Position numbers and translations under genes: made by a program. Below the pieces are notes generated by a model. That model was not told the origin of the DNA. It saw only the letters and a list, made by a program, of their open reading frames with translations, and searched no databases. Positions 1-9,100 of a DNA stretch of 22,496 nucleotides are shown piece by piece; positions within the stretch are counted from its first letter, which is position 1; every line of letters starts with the position of its first letter. The DNA is from JANRIZ01 sp033764445 (lineage in GTDB: Bacteria; Verrucomicrobiota; Verrucomicrobiia; JAWXBN01): positions 1 through 22,496 of the forward strand of contig JANRIZ010000023.1 of the NCBI GenBank assembly GCA_033764445.1. The letters are read 5' to 3'.

Positions 1-246
1 GACCTTGCCAATGCAGGAATGGCGTTTCTACCCGTGTTTGGTGTGATCATCATTTTTAAAATTTTTGTCGGGGGCAAATCTCTCATGACACATCTGCAGA
101 GCCCTGTAAACCAGCCAAATCAAGTTCAAGGCCCGTCTGGTAATCCTCCGGCTCACAGGCCACAGATGGGACGTGTTCCGTTCAGGGGCATATCCATGGT
201 TCGTCCGTCAAATCCTCCTCCTCCACAACGTCCGCCACAACCATGA
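1..246 (+). CDS. C-terminal end of a membrane protein of the glycan cluster (5' end outside window)
   Basis: The frame is open from the first base, so this is the 3' end of a longer gene. The visible 81 residues begin with a hydrophobic stretch (about residues 5-30, containing FLPVFGVIIIFKIFVGG) that looks like a last transmembrane helix. A polar, proline-rich tail of about 45 residues follows, ending in PPPPQRPPQP. The stop overlaps the start of the next gene as ATGA (243-246), which implies translational coupling with the GT2 glycosyltransferase. In this position a polymerase, ligase or flippase of a polysaccharide pathway would be typical. Too little is visible to choose among them, and no family motif is present in the fragment. 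That it is a real coding end is well supported by the open frame and the overlap; its function is not. Confidence 0.6.
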   Translation, partial: DLANAGMAFLPVFGVIIIFKIFVGGKSLMTHLQSPVNQPNQVQGPSGNPPAHRPQMGRVPFRGISMVRPSNPPPPQRPPQP

Positions 247-1094
247 GCCACGTTGTCATCATGGCCTCAAAAGGTCGTCCTCAGATTCTTGAACAGACGC
301 TCCGGTGTATCAGGCAGCAGACAGAAATGCCTTCCCGGCTGATTGTCAGTGTGACATCTCCTTCAGATTTGACGCCATGGATCGTTGAAGCTTCACAAGC
401 GGCCATTGTTTTTTCAAAGGAGGGTCTGGCCAGTCAGCTCAATGAAGCCATCCGGCTTCTTCGGGATACAGACCGGTATGTCACACTTTTTGATGATGAT
501 GTCTATCCGTCCCAGGATTATCTCAAATCCTCCAGACTTTATTTTGATCAACACGCAGAGGTCCAAGCCTTTGATGGAGTTGTCATCTGTGAGAAGGAAA
601 TGACGGAGCAAACGGCAAATCAGATGTTTGATTCCCATCCAGTGTCGGATGCCTTTTTCCCGGGATCACAACTGTACGGATGCAATATGAATGTGAGGAC
701 TGGACTGATCCGAAGTCTGGGATTTGACGAATCGCTCCCGCACTATGCATGGCTGTATGATCTGGATTTTGCCAGGCGCTGCCAGGCCTTGGGTCTCATC
801 GGACGCTATTCCGCGTGCAGACTGGTGCACAGACGTGTGAGTGTGGGCCGGATGAGCGATCGGCGGTTTGGTTATTCACAGGTCGCCAATCCGATCCATT
901 TGAGTCGAAAAAAATCGCTCTCATGGTCCGAATCCCTGTTCCGATTTATTCTGGCCGGAATGGTATCAAATCTGGCTCACACCCTGTTTTCTGGGGAATC
1001 AATCGCCTACCGACAACGATTTTCCGGGAATCTGCTGGCCTTGAGGAATTGGTGTGCGGGGAGACTGTCCCCCGGTGTGATCAACGAAATATGA
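243..1094 (+). CDS. Family 2 glycosyltransferase
   Basis: A 283-residue GT-A type glycosyltransferase, probably transferring a sugar from a nucleotide donor in assembly of a surface glycan on the cytoplasmic side of the inner membrane. The N-terminus (VVIMASKGRP...LEQTLRCIRQQ) is the typical GT2 opening. An acidic FDDDVYPS motif at residues 83-90 (D84-D86) is the expected metal/nucleotide-binding DXD site. The YDLDFARR stretch near residues 175-182 fits the usual acceptor-side acidic motif. A hydrophobic segment near residues 230-245 (FRFILAGMVSNLAH) may associate with the membrane. The start overlaps the upstream stop by ATGA, and its own stop overlaps the next ATG the same way (1091-1094). 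Sugar specificity cannot be read from the sequence. Confidence 0.85.
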   Translation: MSHVVIMASKGRPQILEQTLRCIRQQTEMPSRLIVSVTSPSDLTPWIVEASQAAIVFSKEGLASQLNEAIRLLRDTDRYVTLFDDDVYPSQDYLKSSRLYFDQHAEVQAFDGVVICEKEMTEQTANQMFDSHPVSDAFFPGSQLYGCNMNVRTGLIRSLGFDESLPHYAWLYDLDFARRCQALGLIGRYSACRLVHRRVSVGRMSDRRFGYSQVANPIHLSRKKSLSWSESLFRFILAGMVSNLAHTLFSGESIAYRQRFSGNLLALRNWCAGRLSPGVINEI

Positions 1095-3220
1095 AAAAGG
1101 TCCTGATCCACTGGCCCCGTTACGGCCCCTATCATTTTGCCAGATACCATGCGAGTCGGCGTGTCTTTATGCAAAAAGACATCCTGCTGGACGGATTGGA
1201 AATCGCCTCTGGGGACAGTACCTACCAGTGGAGAAAGGAGGATCAGATTGACCGCGGCGGAGTCACGACATTGTTTCAGACGGGCATCTATGAAAGATTG
1301 CCCCGCAGGGCGATGGCAGAGGCCATTCATGCCTTTTTGGCCCGAAGCAATCCCGATGTGGTTGCGATCTGTGGTTACGCCTCGCCGGATGCCCACGCCT
1401 GTTTGAAGTGGTGCCTCAAGCAGGGCAAAAGGGCTGTTTTGATGACAGAAACCACCCGGCTGGACAAGGCGCGTTATCTGTTGTTGGAGAAAATCAAATC
1501 CCAATATATCAATCGTTTTGATGCCGCATTTTGCGGGGGTTTTTTGCACCGGGATTATCTTTTGGAGTTGGGCATGGAGTCAGAGCGCATATTTGACAGG
1601 TACGATGTGGTGGATAATGAATATTTTTCCAGCTCTGTCGAACGGATCAAAGAGGCTGGTTTTTCCCGAAACGATTTGGGTCTCCCAGAAAAACTGTCCC
1701 CGTTCATACTCGCTTCCTCGAGACTGATTGAACGCAAAAACATCATGCGTCTTCTGGATGCCTACCGTGAATTCCGTCAGCGACACCCAGGCGGCTGGCC
1801 TCTTGTCATCCTGGGAGATGGTCCGCAGATGGCCGAAATCCGTGATCGGATTGAAAACCGACAGATTCCGGATGTCATTTTGCCAGGCTTCCGGCAGATT
1901 GATCAGTTGCCCGAGTACTATGCCCGTGCGGAACTGTTTGTTCACCCTGCCGAGAGTGAGCCCTGGGGGTTGGTCGTCAATGAAGCCATGGCGTCCGGGC
2001 TTCCCATTCTTGCCTCCAAACGTTTGGGCTGTTCCTCTGATTTGGTGCGCGAGGGGATTAACGGATGGAAATTTGACCCCTACAACACCTCCGACATGGT
2101 CAGTGTCCTGTGTCGGGCCTATGAGTCACGATCATTGCTTGCTCACATGGGAAGTGCCTCACAACATATGATCGGTCGATATACCCCGGATCATTTTGCC
2201 GAGAACCTCCTTAATGCCAGCCTTGCAGCGGGAACCGCCAGAAAGGGGAGGCGTCAATGGTTTACCCCCAGCCTTCTCAAAGGGGCCCTCTATCCCTATT
2301 TGAGGCGTAAAAAATATGGAACATTATGGAGGAACGCTGAGCAGGACGCATGGGGAGTCCAGGACCACCCGGACTATCATCAGGTCCAATCGGCCTTTAT
2401 CATTGGTTGTGGACGGTCTGGAACAACGATTTTGGGGGAACTACTGTCCCAGCATCAGGAGGTTCACTACCTGTTTGAGCCTTACCATTTGTGGGCTGCA
2501 TTGGATGGTCGTACGGATGTTCTGGGTCTATACCGTGATGGCCCCTCCAGACTGATTCTTGAAGAAGGGGACGTCCTGCCCGGATTGACCGGACGTTTTG
2601 CGGCACTCTTCAAAAAGAAGGCTTTTTTGAATGGGTGCCGACTCGTGATTGAAAAAACGCCGCAGAATGCGATGAGAATCGGATATATCAATGGCCTTGA
2701 TCCGAAGTCAAAATTTATCCACATCGCCCGGGACGGAGTCGAAGTCGCCCGATCGATCCATGAGATCGCATCACATAATTCCTATCGAATTGAAGGAATG
2801 CCGGATTTGAATCAATGGTGGGGAATGCTTTTCAGAAAAATTGACGTACTCATGTGTGATGGGGCAAAAGAAGGCGTGCATGCCGATGAGGTTCCATTAT
2901 TGGGGGATTACATGCAATTGGGCGCCTATGAATGGATCGTCAGCATGAAGGTGATTGAATCGTGGCGGTTCCGTCTGGGAGACAGACTCAGGGAAATCTA
3001 TTATGCGGATTTTACACACGCACCGGTCCGATGCCTGGAGGACTTGTCGCAATTTTTGAATATTACGGTGGATGAAAGCTGGACCCGCCGCATGTCAGCA
3101 AAGGTCAGACCAGCCCGGGAACGTGGCGGACAGGAACTGACGCTGCCTCCCGGCATGTGTTCCACATTCAACCGTTACCAGGAACAGTTCGGTTTCAAGA
3201 ACCGGGCCGTTCCAATCTGA
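1091..3220 (+). CDS. Two-domain protein: GT4 glycosyltransferase fused to a sulfotransferase
   Basis: A 709-residue protein. The start at 1091 is chosen because ATG overlaps the upstream TGA as ATGA; the longer open frame to 815 lies inside the GT2 gene. Residues about 1-370 form a GT-B family 4 glycosyltransferase: a donor phosphate-binding RLIERKN at 211-217 and an EX7E motif at E290/E298 (EPWGLVVNE). After a basic linker, residues about 436-705 form a sulfotransferase. GCGRSGTT at 439-446 is the loop that binds the 5'-phosphosulfate of PAPS. RDGVEVARS at 547-555, with R547 and S555 eight apart, matches the 3'-phosphate-binding site. No signal peptide is visible, so both activities should be cytoplasmic. 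The inferred role is adding a sugar and sulfating the same or a neighbouring residue of a surface glycan. Both domain calls are strong; the substrates are unknown. Confidence 0.88.
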   Translation: MKKVLIHWPRYGPYHFARYHASRRVFMQKDILLDGLEIASGDSTYQWRKEDQIDRGGVTTLFQTGIYERLPRRAMAEAIHAFLARSNPDVVAICGYASPDAHACLKWCLKQGKRAVLMTETTRLDKARYLLLEKIKSQYINRFDAAFCGGFLHRDYLLELGMESERIFDRYDVVDNEYFSSSVERIKEAGFSRNDLGLPEKLSPFILASSRLIERKNIMRLLDAYREFRQRHPGGWPLVILGDGPQMAEIRDRIENRQIPDVILPGFRQIDQLPEYYARAELFVHPAESEPWGLVVNEAMASGLPILASKRLGCSSDLVREGINGWKFDPYNTSDMVSVLCRAYESRSLLAHMGSASQHMIGRYTPDHFAENLLNASLAAGTARKGRRQWFTPSLLKGALYPYLRRKKYGTLWRNAEQDAWGVQDHPDYHQVQSAFIIGCGRSGTTILGELLSQHQEVHYLFEPYHLWAALDGRTDVLGLYRDGPSRLILEEGDVLPGLTGRFAALFKKKAFLNGCRLVIEKTPQNAMRIGYINGLDPKSKFIHIARDGVEVARSIHEIASHNSYRIEGMPDLNQWWGMLFRKIDVLMCDGAKEGVHADEVPLLGDYMQLGAYEWIVSMKVIESWRFRLGDRLREIYYADFTHAPVRCLEDLSQFLNITVDESWTRRMSAKVRPARERGGQELTLPPGMCSTFNRYQEQFGFKNRAVPI

Positions 3221-3286
3221 TCCATTCTGAACAGGTCTCCCGCAGACTTGTCCCGGGTGGCTTGCTCACGATTTGTCGGAGTTCGG

Positions 3287-3368
3287 GATGACGCAGAAAA
3301 ACGCAGATGGGAAAAGATGCCGGCAACGGGCGAACATTGTAACCGCAGATTGCGCGGATGACGCTGAT
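3287..3368. repeat. Degenerate ACGCAGAT-type short repeats in an intergenic gap
   Basis: The 219-base gap between the GT4-sulfotransferase gene and the next GT4 gene holds several related short words: ACGCAGAAA (3291-3299), ACGCAGATG (3301-3309), CCGCAGATT (3343-3351), GCGCGGATG (3352-3360) and ACGCTGAT (3361-3368). They are spaced roughly 9-12 bases apart within two clusters. Clusters of such words are familiar from intergenic DNA of several bacterial groups, including Verrucomicrobiota. No open reading frame of credible length occupies the gap, and no clear terminator or promoter was seen in it. Confidence 0.5.
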
Positions 3369-3439
3369 ATTCAGAAGCCCAAAAAAATTCCATCAATCGG
3401 CAATTTGGTGTAGGTAGTTCAAACTTTCAAAACACCCTG

Positions 3440-4585
3440 ATGATTCTGCATCTCACCCAGTCCCTAAACCCGACCCAAAGCGGGATTGCCCGGTGTGTTT
3501 TGGACCTACACAGGGAAAGTTTGCGACAGGGACAGGACAGCCGGTGTCTTGGTTTTGGTGCGCCGGATTCCTGTCAGGAGCAGGGAGTGGAGCTTTTCAG
3601 TCAGGAATTTCTGCCTGCGGCATTTTATTCGGCTGGGTTCAGGAGAAGAGTGCATGAACTTGCCCCGAAAATCAAAAGTCTCCATGTGCACGGACTTTGG
3701 GTGTATCCGAACCTGCTGGCAGGACAAACCGCAAGGACATATGGGGTCCCACTGGTGATTCATCCCCATGGCATGCTTGAGCCATGGGCGTTGAATCGAT
3801 CCCGGCTGAAAAAGCGTCTGGTCCGTTTTTTCTTTGAGGATCATAATTTCAGGAATGCGACAGCCTGGAGGGCGTTGACACTTGCAGAGGCCGACCAGAT
3901 CCGGCAGTTGGTTCCCAGGGCTGAAATTCGGATCATTCCCAACGGCATTGATCTCAACCCCATCGAAAAACATGTGGAAAGGGAGGTTGTGGAACACCGT
4001 TGGCCCGAACTCGGCGGAAAAAAAATCATTCTCTTTCTGGGTCGTTTGCACGTGAAGAAGGGGTTGGATTTACTCATTCAATCCTGGAAGCGGCTATCCC
4101 CTCAGTTTCCACAATGGCATCTGGTGATTGCCGGACCTGATGATGGCTTCAGGGGTCCACTCATCACGCTCATTGAAAATGAAAATCTTGGGCATCGGGT
4201 CACGTTGGCCGGGCCCGTCAAGGGGGAGATGAAAACAGCACTTTTCCAGCACTGCGATATTTTTGTACTGCCTTCCCATTCGGAAGGCTTTAGCGTGGCT
4301 GTCTTGGAGGCCATGGCGGCATCACGTCCCGTCTTGGTGACCACCGGATGCCATCTTGAAGAGGTTGTGGTAGAAAAGTGCGGAATGGTCTGTGAGGCGG
4401 AGGCGGATTCATGGACGAGGGCCATGCATGCATTTTTGACGACCACTGACCAAAACAGAAGTGAGATGGGAGCCAGGGGAGGCCATTTAGTGCGAAAAAG
4501 GTTTCTTTGGCCCGCAATCACAGAGCAATTTATTGAGTTTACCAAAACCATGAATCGGACTGAAATCGGCCAATCAAAACCGTGA
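3440..4585 (+). CDS. Family 4 glycosyltransferase
   Basis: A 381-residue GT-B glycosyltransferase acting in the cytoplasm or at the inner membrane on a surface-glycan precursor. The N-terminal half starts MILHLTQSLNPTQSGIARC and contains HPHGMLEPWAL (about residues 109-119), a combination common in exopolysaccharide GT4 enzymes. The C-terminal half has FLGRLHVKKG, with R202 and K207 in the donor-phosphate site, and an EX7E motif at E282/E290 within SEGFSVAVLEAMAA. The length is normal for the family. No strong Shine-Dalgarno sequence precedes the ATG. The gene is separated from the upstream fusion gene by 219 bases with repeats but has the same orientation, and only 10 bases separate it from the downstream acetyltransferase. 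Donor and acceptor are not predictable. Confidence 0.9.
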   Translation: MILHLTQSLNPTQSGIARCVLDLHRESLRQGQDSRCLGFGAPDSCQEQGVELFSQEFLPAAFYSAGFRRRVHELAPKIKSLHVHGLWVYPNLLAGQTARTYGVPLVIHPHGMLEPWALNRSRLKKRLVRFFFEDHNFRNATAWRALTLAEADQIRQLVPRAEIRIIPNGIDLNPIEKHVEREVVEHRWPELGGKKIILFLGRLHVKKGLDLLIQSWKRLSPQFPQWHLVIAGPDDGFRGPLITLIENENLGHRVTLAGPVKGEMKTALFQHCDIFVLPSHSEGFSVAVLEAMAASRPVLVTTGCHLEEVVVEKCGMVCEAEADSWTRAMHAFLTTTDQNRSEMGARGGHLVRKRFLWPAITEQFIEFTKTMNRTEIGQSKP

Positions 4586-4595
4586 ATAAACATCA

Positions 4596-5138
4596 ATGAG
4601 ATTGGACCAATTCAACAATTCCGCATATCAGCGCGGGGCGCCCTTCTTGAAGGAAGTGTTGTGGTACCTGGTTAAAATGGCATTTTTTACCACCCGTTTT
4701 CCCTGGGCGGATGTCTGGCAGTGCCAATTGCTTCGATTATTCGGTGCCAAGGTGGGAAAGAAGGTTGTCATTCATCCCTGTGTCAATATCACCATGCCCT
4801 GGAATCTGGAATTGGGGGACTTCGTGTGGATTGGGGAGGGGGTCACCATCCTTTCTTTGGCACCGGTTCAAATCCAATCGCACGTATGTCTTTCACAGGA
4901 GGTGTACATTTGCACGGGGAACCATGACTATCGGAAGCAAAGTTTTGACCTGATTGTGAAACCGATCCTCATTGAGGAAGGGGTTTGGGTGGCCGCCCGG
5001 GCTTTTGTCGGGCCGGGTGTGAGCATTGGAAAAAATGCCGTGGTCACTGCCGGAAGCATTGTCAAACAGTCACTGCCTGCGAACATGGTGTGCACTGGAA
5101 ACCCCTGCGATCCGATCAAACGTCGTTATGACAAATGA
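4596..5138 (+). CDS. WcaF-like O-acetyltransferase (left-handed beta-helix)
   Basis: A 180-residue acyltransferase of the hexapeptide-repeat family, close in length and layout to WcaF, the colanic-acid acetyltransferase (about 180 residues). Such enzymes move an acetyl group from acetyl-CoA to a sugar hydroxyl. The N-terminal helix region (FNNSAYQRGAPFLKEVLWYLV) is the typical WcaF-type lead. Imperfect hexapeptide repeats run from about residue 50 to 170. The CTGNHDY motif puts the presumed catalytic histidine at H110. The gene is the last of the glycan cluster, 10 bases after the GT4 stop and upstream of the terminator at 5305. It probably acetylates the same polysaccharide; the exact acceptor is unknown. 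Confidence 0.88.
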   Translation: MRLDQFNNSAYQRGAPFLKEVLWYLVKMAFFTTRFPWADVWQCQLLRLFGAKVGKKVVIHPCVNITMPWNLELGDFVWIGEGVTILSLAPVQIQSHVCLSQEVYICTGNHDYRKQSFDLIVKPILIEEGVWVAARAFVGPGVSIGKNAVVTAGSIVKQSLPANMVCTGNPCDPIKRRYDK

Positions 5139-5304
5139 GGCGAATTCCTCAAAGATTTCCTTTCCCGACGCCATGATTGGACACTATGAAAATTGACGCA
5201 AAAGGCAACAATCCAATTTTCGGATTTCATATCCATGTTCCGTTCGATCTTTGTTTCTGATTGCGGCTCCGACTGACCGGTTTCAAATCATCATGTGCGT
5301 TCTG

Positions 5305-5327
5305 ACCGCCCCCACGGGCGGTTTTTT
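5305..5327 (+). terminator. Intrinsic terminator of the glycan cluster
   Basis: A perfect 7-base-pair GC-rich stem (ACCGCCC / GGGCGGT) with a 4-base loop CCAC spans 5305-5322 and runs directly into a T tract (5322-5327). The T tract is on the + strand, so it terminates the glycan genes. It also supplies bases of the convergent pdxJ stop codon (TTA on the + strand, 5326-5328). Read from the - strand the hairpin lacks a T run, so it is probably a poor terminator for pdxJ. Confidence 0.85.
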
Positions 5328-6066
5328 ATTTTCGTGACATGATTTTTTTCATGTCGCGGACGGCCTCCTGGAGGCCGGTGGTGACGGCCCGGGAGACGAT
5401 GGAATGGCCGATATTGAATTCATTCAAGTAGGGCAGATCGATGAGGTGGGCCACGTTTTTGTAATTGATGCCATGACCGGCGTTGACCAGCAGACCTTCC
5501 TCTCCCGCCATCTGTGCGGAGGTCTTGAGTTTTTCAACCTCCCGCCGGATCGCTCCGGGGGTGCTGGCCAGGGCGAATTTTCCCGTATGCAGTTCGATGG
5601 CATCGGCTCCCAGCAATGCGGCGGTTTTGATCTGGTCCCTGTCGGGATCCAGAAAGATGCTGACCCGGATCCCCGCATCGTGCAATTTCTGGATGGTCGT
5701 CTGACAGTCCTTTTTGCGGGGCTTGAGGTCCAAGCCCCCTTCCGTCGTGATTTCCTGGCGTTTTTCGGGGACCAGACAGGTGAACTGGGGTTTCAGGCGC
5801 AGGGCCAGGAGGACGATTTCCGGAACCAGGGCCAGTTCCAGATTCAACGGAATGGAGATGCTTTCACTGAGCCTGAACACATCCCGGTCCTGGATATGCC
5901 GCCGATCCTCCCGCAGGTGGACCGTAATCCCGTCAGCCCCGCCTTTTTGAGCCTCCCGTGCGGCTTCCAGCAGGTCTGGTTCCACCCAGGCGTTTTCCCC
6001 GGCCCCCGCATAACGGGCCTGCCGGAGGGTCGCCACATGGTCGATATTGACACCGAGTCTGATCAT
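5326..6066 (-). CDS. pdxJ: Pyridoxine 5'-phosphate synthase PdxJ
   Basis: A 246-residue cytosolic TIM-barrel enzyme that condenses 1-deoxy-D-xylulose 5-phosphate with 3-amino-2-oxopropyl phosphate to form pyridoxine 5'-phosphate, the ring-closing step of DXP-dependent vitamin B6 synthesis. The family signatures are all visible: N-terminal GVNIDHVATLRQAR, GADGITVHLREDRRHIQDRDV, LNLELA, the EGGLDL loop, ELHTGKFA, the glycine-rich NAGHGINYKN with the catalytic-site histidine, and C-terminal EFNIGHSIVSRAV. The length matches the usual 240-250 residues. The gene stands alone, convergent with the glycan cluster and divergent from the GH2 gene, with about 105 bases between the two ATG starts. Nothing is truncated or unusual. 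Confidence 0.97.
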   Translation of the reverse strand: MIRLGVNIDHVATLRQARYAGAGENAWVEPDLLEAAREAQKGGADGITVHLREDRRHIQDRDVFRLSESISIPLNLELALVPEIVLLALRLKPQFTCLVPEKRQEITTEGGLDLKPRKKDCQTTIQKLHDAGIRVSIFLDPDRDQIKTAALLGADAIELHTGKFALASTPGAIRREVEKLKTSAQMAGEEGLLVNAGHGINYKNVAHLIDLPYLNEFNIGHSIVSRAVTTGLQEAVRDMKKIMSRK

Positions 6067-6171
6067 TTTTTTGGAGCTTGAGTTGGGGGGGAGGATTCTG
6101 TTTGGTTGTCGAAAACCACACTAGCGGACCGCAGGAAATTTGCCAGAATCCATTTGACCGTCCCTCCACCC

Positions 6172-9100
6172 ATGAAACACATCCTCTCACTCAAACTTCA
6201 AAAAAACTGGACCGCTTTTTACAGGGAGTTTTCAACTTCACTCCGAAACGAATCCAATGAGGGACAGGAGACATTTGCCTTTGATCTGCCCATGGATACC
6301 CGCCATTTGATGTTCCTTCACGGGAAGGTTCCGGATCCGCGTTTGAGCGACAACTCCAGGCAGTCGGACTGGGTCGCCGCCAAGGAGTGGTGGTTTGAAA
6401 CAAAATTTGCGGGGCCCGTCCTGAAATCAGGAGAAAGGGCCACACTCCGGTTGCGCGGGGTGGATCAGCTGGCGGAATTTTTTGTCAATGGCACGCATGT
6501 GGGGAGCAGTGAGAGTTTTAACCAGGTACATTATCTGGATGTGACAGCACCGCTGACGCCCGGAGAAAACATCCTGTCAATCCGGCTGTGGTCCTGCGAT
6601 CCCAGGGACATCCAATCCCCCGATGAGGCCGCCAAAAACCGGCTTGGAAACGATGCGGCCAATATGAACATGGGAATGGCCGGGCTCTTCAAAGCCACTC
6701 CCCAGTCGCTCAAATCCCGCATGCTTTATGGCGGGGATCAGAACCCCTTCATGCTTTCCTGTGGACTGGCCGAGGTCCCGGAATTGATCGTATCCCGCGG
6801 GGGTTGCATCCATTTTATCCGGAGTGAATACGCCTTCGACGCCGATTTTAAAACCGTCAGCGGTGTGTTTTGGGTGCATGGATCATTTGAAGGGGAATTC
6901 AAATATCAACTTCGCCTGGAACCGGTCAATTTTCATGGTGCTTCCCTTGACTGGGAGGGAACTGCCGTCCCGGACACCTCGGGAATGGCGTCGATTCCAT
7001 TCAATCAAATTCCCGTCAAATCCTGGATGCCGTTTGATCTGGGGCATCCCCACTGTTATACCCTCAGTCTCCGGACCGGAGGGCAGGAGGTCCGCCAGGT
7101 GACCGGTTTCAGACAGGTGGAGCGGCGCTGTAATACCACCTTCCGCAACAGCCCCGCCCCCTCCGTATTTGACTGGCATCCGTATGAAAACCAGAGTTAC
7201 GGCCAGGAGTCCTACAAAGGTTACGATGTCATTCGCGAGGGGGGAGATGCGGGATGGCCTGAAAAACCCCGTGAAGGCGACTACAATTTTGATCATTACA
7301 TCAATGGTCAGAAGGTGTATGTCAAGGGAGGGTCCACGGTGCCGACAACCCTTTTCTGGTCGGACTGGAGCGGAGACCATCTGCGAAACCTCATGCGTCG
7401 TGCGCGGGAGTCCAACAACAACACCCTGCGTGTTTGGGGTGGGGGGTACCTGTCCGGCGAGGAGTTTTTCGAGGAGGCGAGCCTTCTGGGAGTGATGATT
7501 TCCCAGGATTTTCTGAATTTTGCGCCGGGAACAGACAAGTCTTTGCAGCAGCAGCAGCGTTTGGAAAGGGAGTTTTTCAATGTCATCCTGCAGATGAACA
7601 TGCACCCCTCTGTGGTGATCATGAATGGTGGGAACGAACTCTTCCAGTTCGGCGACCAGAACCGGCCCTTGGATCCCATTTTCCAGATCATGGACCGTCT
7701 GATGAAACGCTGGGGCCGGAACCAGTATTTTCACCGCTCCTGCCCCATCAATCCCGAGGTGCACGGTCCCTGGCATGTGGACCTGGATCATCAGGGGCGG
7801 TATCATTCCATCAAAACCCCGTTCAACTCCGAATGCGGGGTGACGGCGGCCGCCTCACTCAAAAGCCTTAAAAAAGCTCTGCGTCCCGAGGAGCTGGCGG
7901 AGGTCAGCGGTCCGGTCTGGAGTCATCGCATGCCCGATCGTGGTTACTACGCCATCATGGAGCGCTACTGCGACTGGTTTACGCCACTGAAAACCGCCCG
8001 TCCGGAGGATTTTGTGCGTTACACACAGTGGATTCAGGCCACCGGCTACCAGTACATCGCCGAGGAGTTCCGCCGCCAGAAGCCCCATTCCAGCGGGTTT
8101 ACCACCTGGGAATTCAACGAGCCCTGGGTGGACTTCAACTGGGGAATCATCGACAGCAACCTGGTCCCCAAACATTCCTTTTACACATTCAAACGGGCCT
8201 GCGCCACGCGCCTGATTTCCGCTCGGTATACAAGTTACCTTTATGCCGAAGGGTCGGATTTCCGTGCGGATGTCTTTTATTCCCTTGAGGGAAACCAATG
8301 GAGTGCAATTGAGTGTGAGGCCGTGGCCGTGGATTCGACCGGGAAATCTCTGGGACATTGGACTTTCAGAGGAAAAACAAACGGTGATTCCGTCTGTCTC
8401 GGGTCGGTCTCCTTCCCGGTCCCGTCCCGCCCGGCCTTTTTCCTGAAGCTTCGGGGAAAGACCTCCGACGGGGAGCCACTGGAAAATGATTACGCCTTTT
8501 CGGTCATTCCCGGAACTTCCTCACCCGGCGGACGGATTCTGTTCCTTTCCGGTGGGCTTTACGAAAGCAACGTCATTCACGAATATTTCAAGGCCGCCCA
8601 TTTCACACTGGAGGCCCGGGAGGTTTCGCCGGTTTGTCCGCTCGACACAGGAAGACTGGACCTGTCGCGATATGATGCCGTTGTGTTGGGCCCGATCTTC
8701 AACCCGATCCGGTCGCTGGGCCTGGATTTTTTCAAAAAAATCAGGGATGCCGTTGAAAACCGGGGCCTTGGTCTCGTGTATTTCGGGTTCAACACCTCCG
8801 CATATGTCTCCGGCGCGTATGAGGTGGATGGCCTCCGGGGATCCGCCCTCGAAGAAATGCTCCCGTTTGGATTCGCCGACAATCACTATTCCAACAGTGA
8901 CGAACACAACCGTTCCTGGTCGATCCAGGAAAAAGACGACAGTCAGGTTGTCGGGGTCCCGTGGGACGTGCAGAGCAGCGGTTTTAAAAAAGTCTGCGAG
9001 CATCCGATCTGGAAGGATGTGGACATGTCCCAACCGCCCGGACTGGCCATCCGGGTTCAGACCACCTTCAGGGAGATGAATGATGTCATCGGCATCGAGG

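Noticed and set aside
815..1090. Upstream extension of the GT4-sulfotransferase frame
   Set aside because: It lies inside the GT2 gene; the ATGA overlap at 1091 and the MKKVLIHWPRYG opening mark the true start.
5188..5221. Inverted repeat GAAAATTG / CAATTTTC with an 18-base loop downstream of the acetyltransferase gene
   Set aside because: It is A/T-rich with a long loop and no T run; the strong terminator at 5305 explains the end of the transcript.
6883..7806. 307-residue open frame on the - strand
   Set aside because: It is antisense to the GH2 catalytic domain and has no recognisable motif.
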